This document shows positions 62,571-64,000 of a stretch of 64,000 nucleotides of DNA, piece after piece (within the stretch, counting starts at the first letter, position 1; each line of letters begins with the position of its first letter). The DNA lies in NCBI GenBank assembly GCA_017469685.1, contig JAFUFW010000009.1, positions 1-64,000 on the forward strand. Direction: 5' to 3'. A program made the position numbers and the translations under genes. This stretch comes from Bacteroidaceae bacterium. Lineage in GTDB: Bacteria; Bacteroidota; Bacteroidia; Bacteroidales; Bacteroidaceae. A model generated the notes under the pieces. That model was not told where the DNA came from and searched no databases. It saw only the letters and a program-made list of their open reading frames with translations.

Positions 62571-64000
62571 TTATTTCACCACGACCTTCGTGCCGCCGAG
62601 GATATAGACGCCACGGCCGAACTTCTTGAGGTCATTGAGGTTGGCGCTGCGGCTGAGCAGACGACCATCGACGGTGTAGAGTTCGCTGCGCTTAGCCACA
62701 TGGCTGAGCGTTGCGGCGATGCCGTCCTCGAGCTCGGTGATCTCGAAGGTGTAGTCGTCGCGCAGTTCAAACTCCTCGCAGCCCTGCACGTAAGCAGTGT
62801 AGGCAGGAACGGGAATCATGGACATCGTAGCGCTCTTGCTCACCACGAAGGTGTTGCCCTGAGCTGCGAGTGCCCCCTTGGGCAGCGAAGCGATGGTGCT
62901 GTAGGTGCCCTTGAGGAGTGATGCCTCAATAGCGTCGTGGGTGAAGTCGTAGCCATGGCGGAAGGCCACGGGCTCAGCAGCGTTCTCCTCGTTGTAGTAC
63001 TCGGTTTCGCCGTTGATGTAGACGAACGGGCGGCCTGGGGCTACCTCATCCTTTATCTCAGCGAGCTTGACAACGTTGTCCTCAACAGCTGCCACATCGT
63101 ACACAGCCACGTCACCGACAAGGATGTTCACAGGGAAGCAGAAGGTGCTGACAGTTCCGGGCACGAGGTTGATCTGGAATTCTGTGCCGTCGTAGTCAGA
63201 GGCTACATCCTCGACTTCCTCGATGTAGAGACCGCTGCGGCTGCCGGCCGTATTCTCGCACCCAGTGACGAGGCGGTTCTGTACGCGCTGTGCGTGGAGG
63301 TTGTTCTGGCTGGCGCCAGAGATGAGGTTCTGGGCAGCAATGAGGTTCTGGCCGTAGCCGAGAGGAGTGACGTTGAAGACAGAGGGAATGACGTCGAGCG
63401 TAGTGTTCTCACCGCGCACGAACAGGCCCGTAGCCTTGTTCTGGAGCACGTAGGCGCTGTCGCCGACGTTGATGAAGCGGAAGAGCGAGAGGTCGCGACG
63501 GCTGATGTCGGCGTCGTCGTCGAAGAAGAGGCGGATGCCGCGCACGAGGTCTTCGTCGTACTCAAGCGGGAGGACGTTGTTGATGGTGACGGTAACTTCC
63601 TCACCCTCGTCGTCGGTTGTCGTCTCGGTGACTTGGTCGAGATAAGCAGCTGTGAGGTACTTGTCCCACAGTGCCTCGTTGGTCTGGATGCCATTGCTCT
63701 CGGTGGGCTCGTTGGTGGCTACATCCCAGCCATTGGCCTCGAATACCTCCTTCGAGCCGAAGTGGATGCGATACCACTTGCCCTCCTGAATCTTGTTGGC
63801 TGCCTCAATCATGCCATCGAGCTGGGCGGTGAGCCTGTCGATGAAGTCCTGACTGGTCGACAGCTTGTAGACCTTGGCATCGTCGTAAGCCTTAGCCTCT
63901 TCCACGGTCTGCTTGAGCTGAGCAGCCAGGCTGCCGTCGGTCCAAGCACCAGGATCAGAGCTGATGACCACGCCATTGGCTATGCCCTCGGCCTTAGCGA
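62571..64000 (-). CDS. Large secreted protein with sorting-like tail (N-terminus outside window)
   Basis: The frame is open to the window edge, so the start is missing; a GTG at 63971 is internal. At least 476 residues are present. Features: helical stretch (AAQLKQTVEEAKAYDDAKVY), module WYRIHFGSKEVFEANGWDV, strands SAYVLQNKATGLFVRG and GRPFVYINGETEYY, and tail LYTVDGRLL...GRGVYILGGTKVVVK. These match the protein at 55881-58823, so the two are paralogues flanking the M60 gene. Function unknown; export by T9SS is inferred. Confidence 0.75.
   Translation of the reverse strand, partial: AKAEGIANGVVISSDPGAWTDGSLAAQLKQTVEEAKAYDDAKVYKLSTSQDFIDRLTAQLDGMIEAANKIQEGKWYRIHFGSKEVFEANGWDVATNEPTESNGIQTNEALWDKYLTAAYLDQVTETTTDDEGEEVTVTINNVLPLEYDEDLVRGIRLFFDDDADISRRDLSLFRFINVGDSAYVLQNKATGLFVRGENTTLDVIPSVFNVTPLGYGQNLIAAQNLISGASQNNLHAQRVQNRLVTGCENTAGSRSGLYIEEVEDVASDYDGTEFQINLVPGTVSTFCFPVNILVGDVAVYDVAAVEDNVVKLAEIKDEVAPGRPFVYINGETEYYNEENAAEPVAFRHGYDFTHDAIEASLLKGTYSTIASLPKGALAAQGNTFVVSKSATMSMIPVPAYTAYVQGCEEFELRDDYTFEITELEDGIAATLSHVAKRSELYTVDGRLLSRSANLNDLKKFGRGVYILGGTKVVVK

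Overview
The window looks like chromosomal DNA of a GC-rich member of the Bacteroidales, most likely Prevotellaceae or a close relative. The evidence is direct: many genes are preceded by the Bacteroidetes -7 box TAnnTTTG (several with TTTG about 19-20 bases further upstream), and the gene set is typical of the phylum (TonB receptor under a TPP riboswitch with a PnuC-type partner, DUF4271-hemD-rnpA-yidD block, DUF349 protein, PorE-like OmpA lipoprotein, secreted proteins ending in GxYIxxGxKVxVK). The genus is an inference.

Layout. 1-3055: 3' end of dnaK, an AlbA_2-type protein, tRNA-His, a histidine acid phosphatase. 3224-10926: topB, a PorE-like lipoprotein, corA with a structured leader, a DUF349 protein. 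11017-16607: three-gene RND efflux operon. 16785-24030: folA/thyA, divergent from an AspT-family transporter followed by an RsmF-type methyltransferase and RNase R. 24136-30390: calpain-like secreted protease with a small secreted partner, a DUF1294 protein, and a 1224-residue modular secreted protein. 30571-33755: TPP riboswitch, TonB receptor and PnuC-type transporter, a thiamine uptake operon. 34028-38259: argS, an RNase H-like gene, an MsbA-like ABC exporter. 38285-48994: mostly minus-strand housekeeping (TatD, yidD, rnpA, hemD, DUF4271, LOG, metK with a candidate SAM-II riboswitch, PAP2-like, rpoN, porin, lgt, ychF). 49376-55702: a tandemly duplicated two-gene cassette (heme-motif propeller lipoprotein plus polytopic membrane protein). 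55881-64000: three large secreted proteins with C-terminal sorting-like tails, one an M60 metallopeptidase; the last runs off the window.

The most unusual features are: (i) four intergenic arrays of exactly 80 bp, each made of four 14-bp palindromes (consensus AACCCTTAAGGGTT) at a strict 22-bp period, ending in a T-rich tract in the direction of the flanking genes; (ii) the duplicated CxxCH-propeller / membrane-protein cassette behind one strong promoter; (iii) in-frame segments inside conserved genes (RNase R twice, RsmF-type methyltransferase) that resemble intergenic palindromes or satellites; (iv) three candidate RNA control leaders (TPP before the TonB receptor, SAM-II-like before metK, and a mini-ORF plus long hairpin before corA).

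Functionally, the PorE-like protein and the several proteins with C-terminal sorting-like tails fit an organism with a type IX secretion system that exports proteases and glycan-binding proteins. The other core T9SS genes are not in this window. No CRISPR array, insertion sequence, prophage or rRNA gene was seen.
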